Positions 1 through 7,307 of a stretch of DNA of 9,407 nt are shown here, piece after piece (positions within the stretch are counted from its first letter, which is position 1; each line of letters begins with the position of its first letter). The position numbers and the translations under genes are program-made. The notes below the pieces were generated by a model that was given only the letters and a program-made list of their open reading frames with translations, ran no database searches and had not been told where the DNA came from. Source of the stretch: an uncultured Bacilli bacterium (lineage in GTDB: Bacteria > Bacillota_I > Bacilli_A > RF39 > UBA660); NCBI GenBank assembly GCA_947630585.1, contig CANRIE010000023.1, forward strand, positions 1-9,407. The letters run 5' to 3'.

Positions 1-14
1 ACTCGATTTTTCAT

Positions 15-71
15 TTGCATTTACTTTTCTAATATATATCAAGCATTTACAAGTTGCATTTACTTTTCCAA
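15..71. repeat. 18-base direct repeat, two copies 39 bases apart
   Basis: Bases 15-32 and 54-71 are the same 18 bases with one difference (position 30 versus 69). On the minus strand each reads T-T-(A/G)-GAAAAGTAAATGCAA. A shorter GCATTTAC core occurs at 17-24, 43-50 and 56-63, spaced 26 and 13 bases, so the offset of 39 is three 13-base steps. The left copy includes a possible start ATG on the minus strand, and another ATG at 14-12 follows at once, so a downstream gene may begin here and leave the window. The stretch 1-151 holds no clear hairpin terminator for trhP2. A TATAAT on the minus strand at 123-118 has no convincing -35 partner. Confidence 0.6.
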
Positions 72-151
72 TTCACCGTCTTTTCCAATATTTACACTTT
101 TAAAACAAGAACACTAAATTATATGAACGTATCTTATATATATTACTTAAT

Positions 152-1327
152 TTATTCTAAATAAGGTTTTCTAATCATAGAAAATAAAGGTAAATCATAA
201 TTAAACTTAATTTTAATTATACTATCAGCTTGATTTGCAACTTCAATTTCTTCTAAATGTTCATTATATAAATTATCAATTTCTAAACTAATAATATCCA
301 TATTAGGAGTAATGATTTCAACCTTATCATGAACTTTAAAATAATTTCTTTGTCTTATTGTATAAAGATTATTATCTTTTTCAAGGATTATTCCTAAATA
401 ATCTTGATTCGAGTTTTCGTGTCTTCCAATATAGTATTGATCGTCTACTCCAGCCTCTTTAAAATAGAAATGAGTGCTATTCTCCCGATTAGAAACTCGA
501 GCAAGTATTTTTAATTCTTTTTCTAATAAATCATCCGTTAATTTATTCTCATATACTGCATCAATTATTCTTCTATATGAAGATAAAACAACAGCAAGAT
601 AAAAAGGTGACCTCATCCTACCTTCAATTTTGAAACTTCGAATACCAATTTCAATCATATCTTTAATATAGGACGCCATATTTAAATCCTTAACAGCCAT
701 TGAGAAAGGTTCTTCTTCTTCATTTATATCAAAGCAGAAACGACATACTTGCGCGCATCCTCCACGGTTTGAATCTCTATTCGTGAAATAGTTTGATAAT
801 ACACATCTCCCACTTACAAATGTACACATCGCCCCATGAATAAACACTTCAATATCCATGCCCGTTTTTTCAATTATTTCTTTGATATCGTGCCTATTTA
901 CTTCACGAGCTAATACTACTCTATCAATTTTTTCATTTTTTAAGAAATTAACACTTAAATAATTTGTAACACTCGCTTGCGTACTTAAATGCACTTCAAC
1001 TTGAAAATTACTTTTGATGTATCTAACTAGAAATAGGTCACTTACAATAAACGCATCGATGCCAGCCTCAACTACATCTTTTATATAATCATAAACACCA
1101 TCTATATCTTCATTATGAAAAACTATGTTTAAAGCAAGATACACCTTTTTTCCAAGACCATGGGCAAAACTACAACCACTCCTGATATCTTCTATACTAA
1201 AATTATTAGCATTAGCTCTTAAACTATAATCCCGTCCTCCAATATAAATAGCATCAGCACCATATATACAAGCAATCTTTAATCTTTCTAAGTCTCCTGC
1301 TGGAGATAATAATTCGACCTTCATCAT
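152..1327 (-). CDS. trhP2: tRNA U34 5-hydroxylation protein TrhP2 (YrrO), peptidase U32 family
   Basis: This is a U32-family protein of 391 residues. Residues 3-12 (KVELLSPAGD) open the barrel as in the family. Residues 160-178 carry the U32 signature (EVFIHGAMC...SGRCVLS), followed by NRGGCAQVCRFC at 187-198. Cysteines 168, 175, 191, 195 and 198 include the set expected to hold an iron-sulfur cluster in TrhP/RlhA relatives. The C-terminal 90 residues look like the small beta-barrel of the family. The U32 'protease' name is historical: in B. subtilis YrrO works with YrrN in prephenate-dependent formation of 5-hydroxyuridine at tRNA position 34. The gene overlaps trhP1 by ATGA at 1327-1324. 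A second ATG at 1324 lies seven bases from the AGG of AAGGTG (1335-1330), a better fit than the first, so the true start may be 1324. Function is by homology and gene order. Confidence 0.9.
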   Translation of the reverse strand: MMKVELLSPAGDLERLKIACIYGADAIYIGGRDYSLRANANNFSIEDIRSGCSFAHGLGKKVYLALNIVFHNEDIDGVYDYIKDVVEAGIDAFIVSDLFLVRYIKSNFQVEVHLSTQASVTNYLSVNFLKNEKIDRVVLAREVNRHDIKEIIEKTGMDIEVFIHGAMCTFVSGRCVLSNYFTNRDSNRGGCAQVCRFCFDINEEEEPFSMAVKDLNMASYIKDMIEIGIRSFKIEGRMRSPFYLAVVLSSYRRIIDAVYENKLTDDLLEKELKILARVSNRENSTHFYFKEAGVDDQYYIGRHENSNQDYLGIILEKDNNLYTIRQRNYFKVHDKVEIITPNMDIISLEIDNLYNEHLEEIEVANQADSIIKIKFNYDLPLFSMIRKPYLE

Positions 1328-2181
1328 TTCACCTTATAGATGGTCTTTAAATTAAAGAAGCCATCATTCTCCCCTATTAAGTCTTTAACCTTAATAATCA
1401 ATTCATCATCACTTAATTTATTATCTAAATTAGATTCATATAAACTTAATATTTTAAGAAATATATCATCACTCATTAAATTACTATCTAAAATAGCATA
1501 TTCTAACTTTTCTTTTAAATTAACAAAAGATTTTGTTCCATTTAATATTTCATAAGTTAAAATATTAGTTCCTTTTTTATCTTCTTTTAAATAATATTTT
1601 TTATCTTTTCCATGTTCTTTAATAATATTATAATTACTATTACTAGTTTTATTAATATGTTCATAATAATTACTAACTAATTTTCTTTTGGAATGAGATA
1701 TAATTGGATGCCCTATAAAATAAGCTATCAATCCTAAATTAGTTTTTAAACTTATTTCACTCATTTCTTCTTCCGTTATTTCAGTCGATAAATATCCATA
1801 TTTAACCCCTAAATCATAGTAATAATTACAAATATTATAATTAGTAATTAAATGCGTTTGATGAATAATTAAATTAAGATCTAACTTAAGTTGTTTAACT
1901 ATTTCTAAAATTGCTAAATCATAGAATAATACTCCCTTTATCTTAAGTTTACTTAATTTAACAAGTTTATCTTCTAAATCTTTAATATCTTTATTGAAGA
2001 TATTTTTATTAATACTTATAAATAGTTCAATACCAGGATATTTAGTCAATAATTCTTCAATTTCTTTAATACTTATTTCATAGTAATTAATACTATAATT
2101 TTCTAAGCCTATAATAAAAGAATTAGTAAATTCCAAGAACTTATCTAATTCTTTGGTATTTAAATTTACTAATAGTTTCAA
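1324..2181 (-). CDS. trhP1: tRNA U34 5-hydroxylation protein TrhP1 (YrrN), divergent U32 paralogue
   Basis: The start chosen is a TTG at 2181, giving 285 residues. The strong site GAAGGGG (2193-2187) lies five bases upstream, and the gene then begins just after the trmR stop (2185-2183). An ATG at 2226 in frame would force a 44-base overlap through the conserved trmR end and adds only a non-homologous 15-residue tail. The opening KLLVNLNTKELDKFLEF resembles the first strand and helix of the U32 barrel, and residues 164-172 (SKRKLVSNY) match the region where TrhP2 has its cysteine motif. Only one cysteine is present (residue 118), so no iron-sulfur cluster is expected. It lies between trmR and trhP2 exactly as yrrN does in B. 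subtilis. Family identity from sequence alone is modest; gene order makes it firm. A helper role for TrhP2 is inferred. Confidence 0.78.
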   Translation of the reverse strand: MKLLVNLNTKELDKFLEFTNSFIIGLENYSINYYEISIKEIEELLTKYPGIELFISINKNIFNKDIKDLEDKLVKLSKLKIKGVLFYDLAILEIVKQLKLDLNLIIHQTHLITNYNICNYYYDLGVKYGYLSTEITEEEMSEISLKTNLGLIAYFIGHPIISHSKRKLVSNYYEHINKTSNSNYNIIKEHGKDKKYYLKEDKKGTNILTYEILNGTKSFVNLKEKLEYAILDSNLMSDDIFLKILSLYESNLDNKLSDDELIIKVKDLIGENDGFFNLKTIYKVK

Positions 2182-2182
2182 A

Positions 2183-2767
2183 CTATCCCCTTCTTTCAGT
2201 AACAGCAACCCCATCTCCAACATCATAGATAGTTGTTTTATATAACATATGATTTTCTAAGAAGTAAGTATAATCTTTAATTTTTCTAACTATTCCTAAA
2301 ATATTTTTACTTGTTATATCTTCTTCTTTCATTTTTACATAACCATGAAAATTCATATTATCAGTTATAATATACCCATTCATGCTTAAATTGCCTTCAA
2401 ATCTTTCAAAGAAATTTTGATTTTTTCCCTTAGCAGCATCTATAAATATTAAATCAAATTCTTCTTCTAATTTAACATTTAAAGCATCATTGAAAATTAA
2501 GGTAATCCTATCTTCTAACTCAAACTTTTTAATGTTTTTTAAGGCCTCCATGTAACGTGCTTCATCTCTTTCAATTGTTGTTATATGAATGTCGTTACTG
2601 CACCTTGCCATCATTATTGCAGAATATCCAATTGCTGTTCCTATTTCTAAAACATTTTTGATTTGTTTCTTGACAATAAAAGTTGTTAGAAAATCAATTC
2701 CTTCATCTTGCATTATAGGAATGTTATTGTTAATAGCATATTCTTTTAATTCTTTAATATCACTCAT
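2183..2767 (-). CDS. trmR: tRNA 5-hydroxyuridine methyltransferase TrmR (YrrM)
   Basis: This is an O-methyltransferase of the class I, catechol-methyltransferase-like family, 194 residues. The S-adenosylmethionine loop is VLEIGTAIGYS (39-49), the acidic residue closing strand 2 is E66 (TTIERD), and D94 lies in FNDAL. Divalent metal ligands are likely D110 (FDLIFIDAAKG) with D136 and N137 (ITDNMN), spaced as in the B. subtilis enzyme. The end GDGVAVTERRG is typical of the family. B. subtilis TrmR methylates 5-hydroxyuridine at tRNA position 34 to 5-methoxyuridine, and the two genes that make its substrate follow here. A GGAGG site (2778-2774) lies six bases before the ATG. The start overlaps the mltG stop by one base (TAATG), which suggests translational coupling. 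Confidence 0.9.
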   Translation of the reverse strand: MSDIKELKEYAINNNIPIMQDEGIDFLTTFIVKKQIKNVLEIGTAIGYSAIMMARCSNDIHITTIERDEARYMEALKNIKKFELEDRITLIFNDALNVKLEEEFDLIFIDAAKGKNQNFFERFEGNLSMNGYIITDNMNFHGYVKMKEEDITSKNILGIVRKIKDYTYFLENHMLYKTTIYDVGDGVAVTERRG

Positions 2768-3834
2768 TAGTAACCTCCATTTACACTTGCAAGTTCCTTC
2801 TTTTTAGCTTCAAACTCTGAACTTTTCTCAAAAAAGAATGTTTCTTTTGTTTGTATATTTGAAATAAAATATAAGTAATTAGTTTTATCAGGTTTAATTG
2901 CTGCTTCTAAACTATCTTTTGATATAGTTGCAATTGGTCCTGCTGGTAATCCTATAAAATCAGTTCTTCTTGTATTATAAGGATTAGAGTCGTTGTATTC
3001 AGCTGTAGTCATTGGTCTTGAATCATCTAATTTAATTCCATATCTTGCTGTAATATCACTTCCTAAACTAATACCTTTATCAATTCTATTTAAGAAGACA
3101 CTTACAACTTTACTTCTATCTTTAGCTAAACTAACTTCCTTCTCAGCAATTGATGCCAGCGTTAATAATTCATGAACATTCTTTTTATCTCGTTCAATTA
3201 ATTCTTTATATGGCTCTAAAACTATCTCCATTTGGTCTAACATCTTTTTAAATATCTCTGATACTGTTACATCTTTATTTTTATATTTATAAGTATCTGG
3301 AAATAAATATCCTTCAAGTGGATAATAGATATCTTTATTTTTAATATCATCCGTTATAAACCAATAGTCTTCAATTAAACTATCTAAATACTTCGTATCT
3401 TTGACTTGATTTAATACATCTTCCTCTTTATTATTAGTATTATTTTCTATAACTTTAGCTATTTCTCGGTAATTAATTCCTTCTTTAAAAGTAATTGTAA
3501 TCTCTTCTTCATTTAAGATATTTCCATCTCTAATAACTTTAACAATTTCTTTTAAACTCATATTTTCTTTTAATTTATATTTACCTGCTTTTAAATCATT
3601 TACTTTATTAAGTTTTAAATAGAAAACAAAGAAATCTTTATTTTTAATTAAATTATTTTCTTTTAAAATTTTACCTATCTCCATACTTGATGTACCACTT
3701 GCAATTACAACTTCTTTTTCTTCATTACTTTTGCTTACAGGACTTATAAGAGAATGATAAAGAATAATCATTGTTACAACTAGAAACAGGATTATAAAGC
3801 AAGCAATTAGTGAAACTTTTCGAAATGTTTTCAT
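2767..3834 (-). CDS. mltG: Endolytic murein transglycosylase MltG (YceG-like)
   Basis: The protein has 355 residues and one N-terminal membrane helix at about residues 7-30, so it is a type II membrane protein with its body outside. Residues 41-105 form the small LysM-like subdomain (EVVIASGTSSMEIGKIL...). The YceG catalytic part follows, with YPLEGYLFPDTY (171-182), LASIAEKE (226-233), NPYNTR (284-289) and GLPAGPI (295-301). The likely catalytic glutamate is in the AEKE motif (E231). MltG cuts nascent peptidoglycan inside the chain and sets glycan strand length near the polymerases. RBS AAAGGAAG (3849-3842) is well placed, and the DUF1292 gene ends 15 bases upstream. The yrzB-mltG-trmR order matches yrzB-yrrL-yrrM of B. 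subtilis. All key motifs are intact. Confidence 0.95.
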   Translation of the reverse strand: MKTFRKVSLIACFIILFLVVTMIILYHSLISPVSKSNEEKEVVIASGTSSMEIGKILKENNLIKNKDFFVFYLKLNKVNDLKAGKYKLKENMSLKEIVKVIRDGNILNEEEITITFKEGINYREIAKVIENNTNNKEEDVLNQVKDTKYLDSLIEDYWFITDDIKNKDIYYPLEGYLFPDTYKYKNKDVTVSEIFKKMLDQMEIVLEPYKELIERDKKNVHELLTLASIAEKEVSLAKDRSKVVSVFLNRIDKGISLGSDITARYGIKLDDSRPMTTAEYNDSNPYNTRRTDFIGLPAGPIATISKDSLEAAIKPDKTNYLYFISNIQTKETFFFEKSSEFEAKKKELASVNGGY

Positions 3835-3849
3835 TCTACTACTTCCTTT

Positions 3850-4152
3850 TTATTCTTCGTTATTTGAGTTTTTAATTTCATCTTGTAAAGATGATAAAAT
3901 TGATTCAATAACTCTCCATTCTTTATCAGTTTCAATAGGAAGTAACTCCATAGGAGTTCCATCATTATCAGTATCAGGTTTAAAAATTGATGCATAAACT
4001 TGAATATTACCATCTTTATCTTTGGTATTATCCGTATAAACTATATAACTTTTCTTTGTTTCATCACTATCAAAAGTAAATAAAACATCGCAAGTTATTT
4101 CTTTCCCTTCATCATTAATTACTGTAAAACTATTTTTTTCATTATCTTTCAT
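3850..4152 (-). CDS. yrzB: DUF1292 family protein (YrzB-like)
   Basis: This is a small acidic protein of 100 residues with no signal peptide or membrane helix, expected in the cytoplasm. It has the DUF1292 layout: an N-terminal strand pair (SFTVINDEGKEITCDVLFTFDSD), then KSYIVYTD at 35-42, VYASIF and the ELLPIETDKEWRVIESIL stretch at 69-86. The family's molecular function is unknown. It is placed by its length, these motifs and its position between ruvX and mltG, as in many Bacillota. The AAAGGAAAG site (4170-4162) lies inside the last codons of ruvX, and the genes are five bases apart, so they are probably translated from one message. A shorter open frame on the same strand inside this gene is a shadow. 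Confidence 0.88.
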   Translation of the reverse strand: MKDNEKNSFTVINDEGKEITCDVLFTFDSDETKKSYIVYTDNTKDKDGNIQVYASIFKPDTDNDGTPMELLPIETDKEWRVIESILSSLQDEIKNSNNEE

Positions 4153-4157
4153 ATTAA

Positions 4158-4568
4158 CTATCTTTCCTTTCTATTCAAATATGATTGCAATATCACAACA
4201 CTTGCAACTAAATCAACATGTTTTTTTCTGTTTTTCCTTGACATATCAGAATCAATTAAAACATCATTACTAATTTTAGATGTTAATCTCTCATCTTCAA
4301 GAATTACTTCTAAATGGAACCTCTCTTCCATTTTTGCTTTGAAGTCTAAAACAACTTTCGCCATTTCACTTAAGGAATTATCCATATTTTTAGGAAATCC
4401 AATAACAATTTTCTCGATATGTTCTTCTTTAATTATCTTAGCTAACTCGTCTAATAGATAATTATAATCTTCATTATGTCTAAGTGTTTTATAAAAACTT
4501 GCTATTATTCCATTTGACTTACTAATTCCAAGTGTCTTCGTTCCTAAATCAAGTCCTAAATAAGTCAT
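4158..4568 (-). CDS. ruvX: Putative pre-16S rRNA nuclease / Holliday junction resolvase-like RuvX (YqgF, YrrK)
   Basis: This RNase H-fold protein has 136 residues, the usual length. Acidic residues expected at the active site are present: D7 in GLDLGTKTLG, E93 in EDERLTS, and D119 in KKHVDLVASVVILQSYL. The loop VIGFPKNMDNS (55-65) is the family hallmark. The family is linked to maturation of the 16S rRNA 5' end, and to Holliday junction resolution in some species; which applies here cannot be read from the sequence. Translation starts at the ATG at 4568 with AAGGAAGTGAT just upstream. The 46-base gap behind the amidase gene holds a possible promoter. It opens the conserved ruvX-yrzB-mltG block. 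Confidence 0.93.
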   Translation of the reverse strand: MTYLGLDLGTKTLGISKSNGIIASFYKTLRHNEDYNYLLDELAKIIKEEHIEKIVIGFPKNMDNSLSEMAKVVLDFKAKMEERFHLEVILEDERLTSKISNDVLIDSDMSRKNRKKHVDLVASVVILQSYLNRKER

Positions 4569-4585
4569 TTCATCACTTCCTTTAT

Positions 4586-4614
4586 ATCATATCATTTTTT
4601 TTAAAATTAAACAA
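4586..4614 (-). promoter_or_regulatory. Candidate sigma-A promoter for ruvX
   Basis: On the minus strand TTGTTT (4614-4609) and TATGAT (4591-4586) are separated by 17 bases. TGA precedes the -10 box, giving an extended -10. It begins immediately after the amidase stop. The predicted start point, around 4579, falls on the ruvX ribosome binding site, so the transcript would have an unusually short leader. That lowers confidence, and chance is possible in such AT-rich DNA. Confidence 0.4.
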
Positions 4615-5883
4615 CTATATTTCTAAATATTCTTTAACACTCATTTTTATGGCTTCAATATATTTATCTTTTTCGGTTAATAAAATATTTAAATTAGTAC
4701 TACTATTTATATAACCAAGTTCTAAAAGATAACTTTCAACTCCTTGATTACTATTATAGTAAGGATTCCAATCGTCTTCAGGGTTTCTTGAATCAACGTA
4801 AGCACCTGTTACTACTCCCCCGGTTTCTCTAATTATAAAGTAATAAGTTGAATCAGTTGTTGCTTTTTCATATGGAGTATATCCCTTTTTATCAGCTTCT
4901 TTTTTAATTACGTCTAAATCACTTTGTTTAAGAGTTCTCATATAAACTCCACTTGCAACTCGATTTGAAACATTTTTAGAAAAACCAGTGCTTGTCGCAT
5001 CAACAATATTTTGGGCAACTTTACTTGCAAAACTTGTGTTAGCATGATTTGGAACATATACCTCAACTCCACCAGCCCCAACATTATAAACGGCTGAATT
5101 TTGATGAATTGATAAAAGTAATTTGGCTTTTGCAATGTATGCTGTGCTTACTCGACTTCCATCGCCATAATTTGGAATACTCTCATCACTTTCTCTTGTT
5201 AACTTAACTTTTAAACCTAGTTTCTCTAATTCTTCTTTAAGTTTTAGAGCATAATCAAGGTTAATCTGACTTTCATAATGACCATTTTTATTAGCACCGA
5301 CATCCCGTCCTCCATGCCCTGGGTCAATTACAATGTCATAAATATCATTAGGTAACTTAACATTCTTAGTATCTAAACTTAAATAATTCATGTCTTTATA
5401 TTTATTAAATAAAATATTAATTTCTTTATTTTCATTATCTTTAGTAACTGTATAATAATTTATATCTTCCATTTCACTTTCATTTACTAAAGTATAATAT
5501 TTAATATTATCACCACTCCCACTTTTAAGTAAAATAGTATAACTTCCAATTGGTATTTTTTCTAAGTTAATTCCTTCATTAATTAAATTAGTAGTTTTAA
5601 AGTTAGTAACTCCACTTCCCTCATTTAAAACTAAATCATAGTATGATTCTTCATCTTTATTTTTAAATACTAAAGTTAAATCAGGAATATTCCCATCAAC
5701 ATCTCCTTCTAAGTTAAAGAATCTTCCATAAGTTGTATAACTTGTAATTCTTGCTTCCCCACTTACTAATTCACTTAATTTATCAAGTTCACTTGGTTCA
5801 ATGATTACTTCATTTTTTGAACATCCAATAAACAAAGGTGTCAAAATAATAAATGCTATAATTAAAATTATATTTTTTCTCAT
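4615..5883 (-). CDS. Lipoprotein N-acetylmuramoyl-L-alanine amidase (Amidase_3)
   Basis: The protein has 422 residues. It begins with a lipoprotein signal: a charged N-terminus, a hydrophobic stretch and lipobox F-I-G-C with the lipidated cysteine at 21. Residues 22-180 are a region I cannot assign, predicted mostly strand. Residues 182-422 are the zinc amidase domain. Zinc ligands are H190 (DPGHGGRDVGA), E204 (HYESQIN) and H260 (LLSIHQN), and the catalytic glutamate is E388 (LLELGYINS). R230 and D233 lie in the usual TRESDE motif. It should cut the bond between N-acetylmuramic acid and the stem peptide at the outer membrane face. From H260 to E388 the domain is longer than usual (see findings). 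AGGTAGG (5895-5889) is the binding site, and a TATACT (5907-5902) without a clear -35 box lies upstream. LspA, encoded two genes earlier, would mature it. Confidence 0.92.
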   Translation of the reverse strand: MRKNIILIIAFIILTPLFIGCSKNEVIIEPSELDKLSELVSGEARITSYTTYGRFFNLEGDVDGNIPDLTLVFKNKDEESYYDLVLNEGSGVTNFKTTNLINEGINLEKIPIGSYTILLKSGSGDNIKYYTLVNESEMEDINYYTVTKDNENKEINILFNKYKDMNYLSLDTKNVKLPNDIYDIVIDPGHGGRDVGANKNGHYESQINLDYALKLKEELEKLGLKVKLTRESDESIPNYGDGSRVSTAYIAKAKLLLSIHQNSAVYNVGAGGVEVYVPNHANTSFASKVAQNIVDATSTGFSKNVSNRVASGVYMRTLKQSDLDVIKKEADKKGYTPYEKATTDSTYYFIIRETGGVVTGAYVDSRNPEDDWNPYYNSNQGVESYLLELGYINSSTNLNILLTEKDKYIEAIKMSVKEYLEI

Positions 5884-5934
5884 ATCAACCTACCTACTTT
5901 AAGTATACTACATTTTTCTTAAAAAAGATAGTTG

Positions 5935-6813
5935 TTAACTTACTATTTTTTCTAAAATTTCCATAAATTCTTTAGGCGGCTCACATTGAAACTCTAAAAG
6001 TTCATTTGTTCTTGGATGATGAAATCTAATTTTATAAGAATGTAATAATTGTCCAAAGTTATTATCAATTACTTTATTTGAGTAAACTGGGTCATTTATA
6101 ACAGGATGATTAATATATTTCATATGAACTCTTATTTGATGAGTCCTTCCAGTTTCTAGTTTACATTCAATTAAAGTATAATTAGAATATCTTTTTAAAA
6201 CTTTAAAATGAGTAATTGCTTTTTTACTATTAATACTTGTAACACACATTCTTTCTCTATTTTTAGGGTCTCTTCCAATTGGAGCATCAATCGTTCCTGT
6301 TTCATGATTAAAAGTTCCTTCAACTAAAGCAATATAATAGCGTTCAACCTCTTTTTCTTGAATCATTTTAGATAGTTTTTCATGAGTATAATCATTTTTA
6401 GCAACTAACATCAAGCCACTGGTATCTTTATCAAGCCTATGAACTATCCCTGGTCTATCACCATTATCGCTTAAATCGACTTTTCCTACTAAAGCATTAA
6501 CTAAGGTATCTTCATAATTTCCTGGTGCTGGATGAACAACTAAACCAGATTGTTTATTAATAACCATTAAATCAGCATCTTCATAAATAATATCAATAGG
6601 AATATCACTTGGTTTTATTTCATGACTCTCTTTTATATCTTCTATTTTTATAATATCTCCATTTTCTACCTTATAATTATTATTAACTTCTTTATTATTT
6701 ACAAGTATCTTTTTATCTTTAATTAACTTTTGAATTTTACTTCTTGTTAATTCTGTTTTTAAACTTAAATATTTATCAATTCTAATATTATCGTCCTCTA
6801 CTTTTATTTCCAT
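5935..6813 (-). CDS. rluD: RluD/YlyB-type pseudouridine synthase
   Basis: The start is the ATG at 6813, with AAAGG (6824-6820) six bases before it; an in-frame TTG at 6837 has no such site and was not used. The 292-residue product has an S4 RNA-binding domain at about 10-60 (IRIDKYLSLKTELTRSKIQK). The RluA-family catalytic domain follows, with HRLDKDTSGLMLVAK at 125-139 (D128 is the expected catalytic aspartate) and GRTHQIRVHM at 222-231. It converts uridines in large-subunit rRNA to pseudouridine; the exact sites cannot be told, and assignment within the RluA/C/D group is by overall layout. The gene overlaps the end of lspA by 26 bases, a pairing also seen in Bacillus (lspA-ylyB). The weak fold and T run after the stop are too poor to call a terminator. 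Confidence 0.93.
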   Translation of the reverse strand: MEIKVEDDNIRIDKYLSLKTELTRSKIQKLIKDKKILVNNKEVNNNYKVENGDIIKIEDIKESHEIKPSDIPIDIIYEDADLMVINKQSGLVVHPAPGNYEDTLVNALVGKVDLSDNGDRPGIVHRLDKDTSGLMLVAKNDYTHEKLSKMIQEKEVERYYIALVEGTFNHETGTIDAPIGRDPKNRERMCVTSINSKKAITHFKVLKRYSNYTLIECKLETGRTHQIRVHMKYINHPVINDPVYSNKVIDNNFGQLLHSYKIRFHHPRTNELLEFQCEPPKEFMEILEKIVS

Positions 6814-7261
6814 AAATTTCCTTTCTAATAACTTCAATTATTATTAAACCAACTCCAATTACTATAAAACTATCTGCTATATTAAAAATTGGATAATTAT
6901 AACCAAATATCTTAAAATCTAAAAAATCTCTAACTCCATTATAAATAATTCTATCATATAAATTACCACTTATTCCCCCAATTAATAAACTATAATAAAT
7001 TACTTTATAATTAGTTAATTTTTCTTTAAAGATATAATATATTAAAAATATTAATACTAAAATACCTAATATAATTAATAATATTTGTTTACCTTCTAAA
7101 ATACTAAAAGCTGCACCATCATTTATAACATAAGTTAAACTAAAGAAATTAGGTATTAATATAATACTTTCATATAATTTTAAATTACTTTTAATAATTA
7201 TTTTACTTACAATATCTATAATAAATAAAATTAAACTAATAACTAAAACTTTCTTTTTCAT
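6788..7261 (-). CDS. lspA: Lipoprotein signal peptidase (signal peptidase II)
   Basis: The protein has 157 residues and four hydrophobic segments at about 5-24, 60-78, 88-101 and 130-146, the usual topology. Conserved blocks are present: D16 in FIIDIVSK, N47 with GAAF (49-52), GNLYDR at 99-104 and FNIADSF at 126-132. The catalytic aspartates should be D103 and D130, 27 residues apart. It removes signal peptides from lipoproteins after the lipobox cysteine is lipidated; the amidase two genes downstream carries such a lipobox. RBS is weak (AGG at 7275-7273). The gene lies behind the terminator of the surface-protein gene and overlaps rluD by 26 bases, so it probably opens the transcription unit. 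Confidence 0.95.
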   Translation of the reverse strand: MKKKVLVISLILFIIDIVSKIIIKSNLKLYESIILIPNFFSLTYVINDGAAFSILEGKQILLIILGILVLIFLIYYIFKEKLTNYKVIYYSLLIGGISGNLYDRIIYNGVRDFLDFKIFGYNYPIFNIADSFIVIGVGLIIIEVIRKEIYGNKSRGR

Positions 7262-7275
7262 ATAATCACGTACCT

Positions 7276-7284
7276 ATTTTATCA
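7276..7284 (-). promoter_or_regulatory. Candidate extended -10 promoter before lspA
   Basis: On the minus strand TGATAAAAT (7284-7276) is an extended -10 box, one base from TGnTATAAT. The -35 position (about 7304-7299) reads TTTCTT and is poor. The spacer contains a run of nine T (7300-7292). The start point would be near 7269, leaving a leader of only about eight bases, and the weak AGG site would lie upstream of it. Transcription of lspA needs some start after the terminator at 7308-7337, and this is the best candidate seen. Confidence 0.4.
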
Positions 7285-7307
7285 TGTATATAAAAAAAAA
7301 GAAATAT

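Noticed and set aside
15..71. Start of a CRISPR array.
   Set aside because: The repeat is only 18 bases, with two copies and one mismatch, no palindromic feature, and no cas gene nearby.
1324..1327. Use of TGA as tryptophan, as in Mycoplasma relatives.
   Set aside because: TGA ends trhP1 exactly at the start of trhP2 (ATGA overlap), and the tryptophan codons checked elsewhere are TGG.
152..1327. Collagenase-like U32 protease role for the two U32 genes.
   Set aside because: The cysteine cluster motif and the fixed position behind trmR fit the tRNA hydroxylation pair far better than a secreted protease. Neither protein has a signal peptide.
5921..5946. Terminator after rluD.
   Set aside because: The best fold is a five-pair all-but-AT stem with a nine-base loop before six T. 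It is too weak to claim, and it covers the stop codon only by chance.
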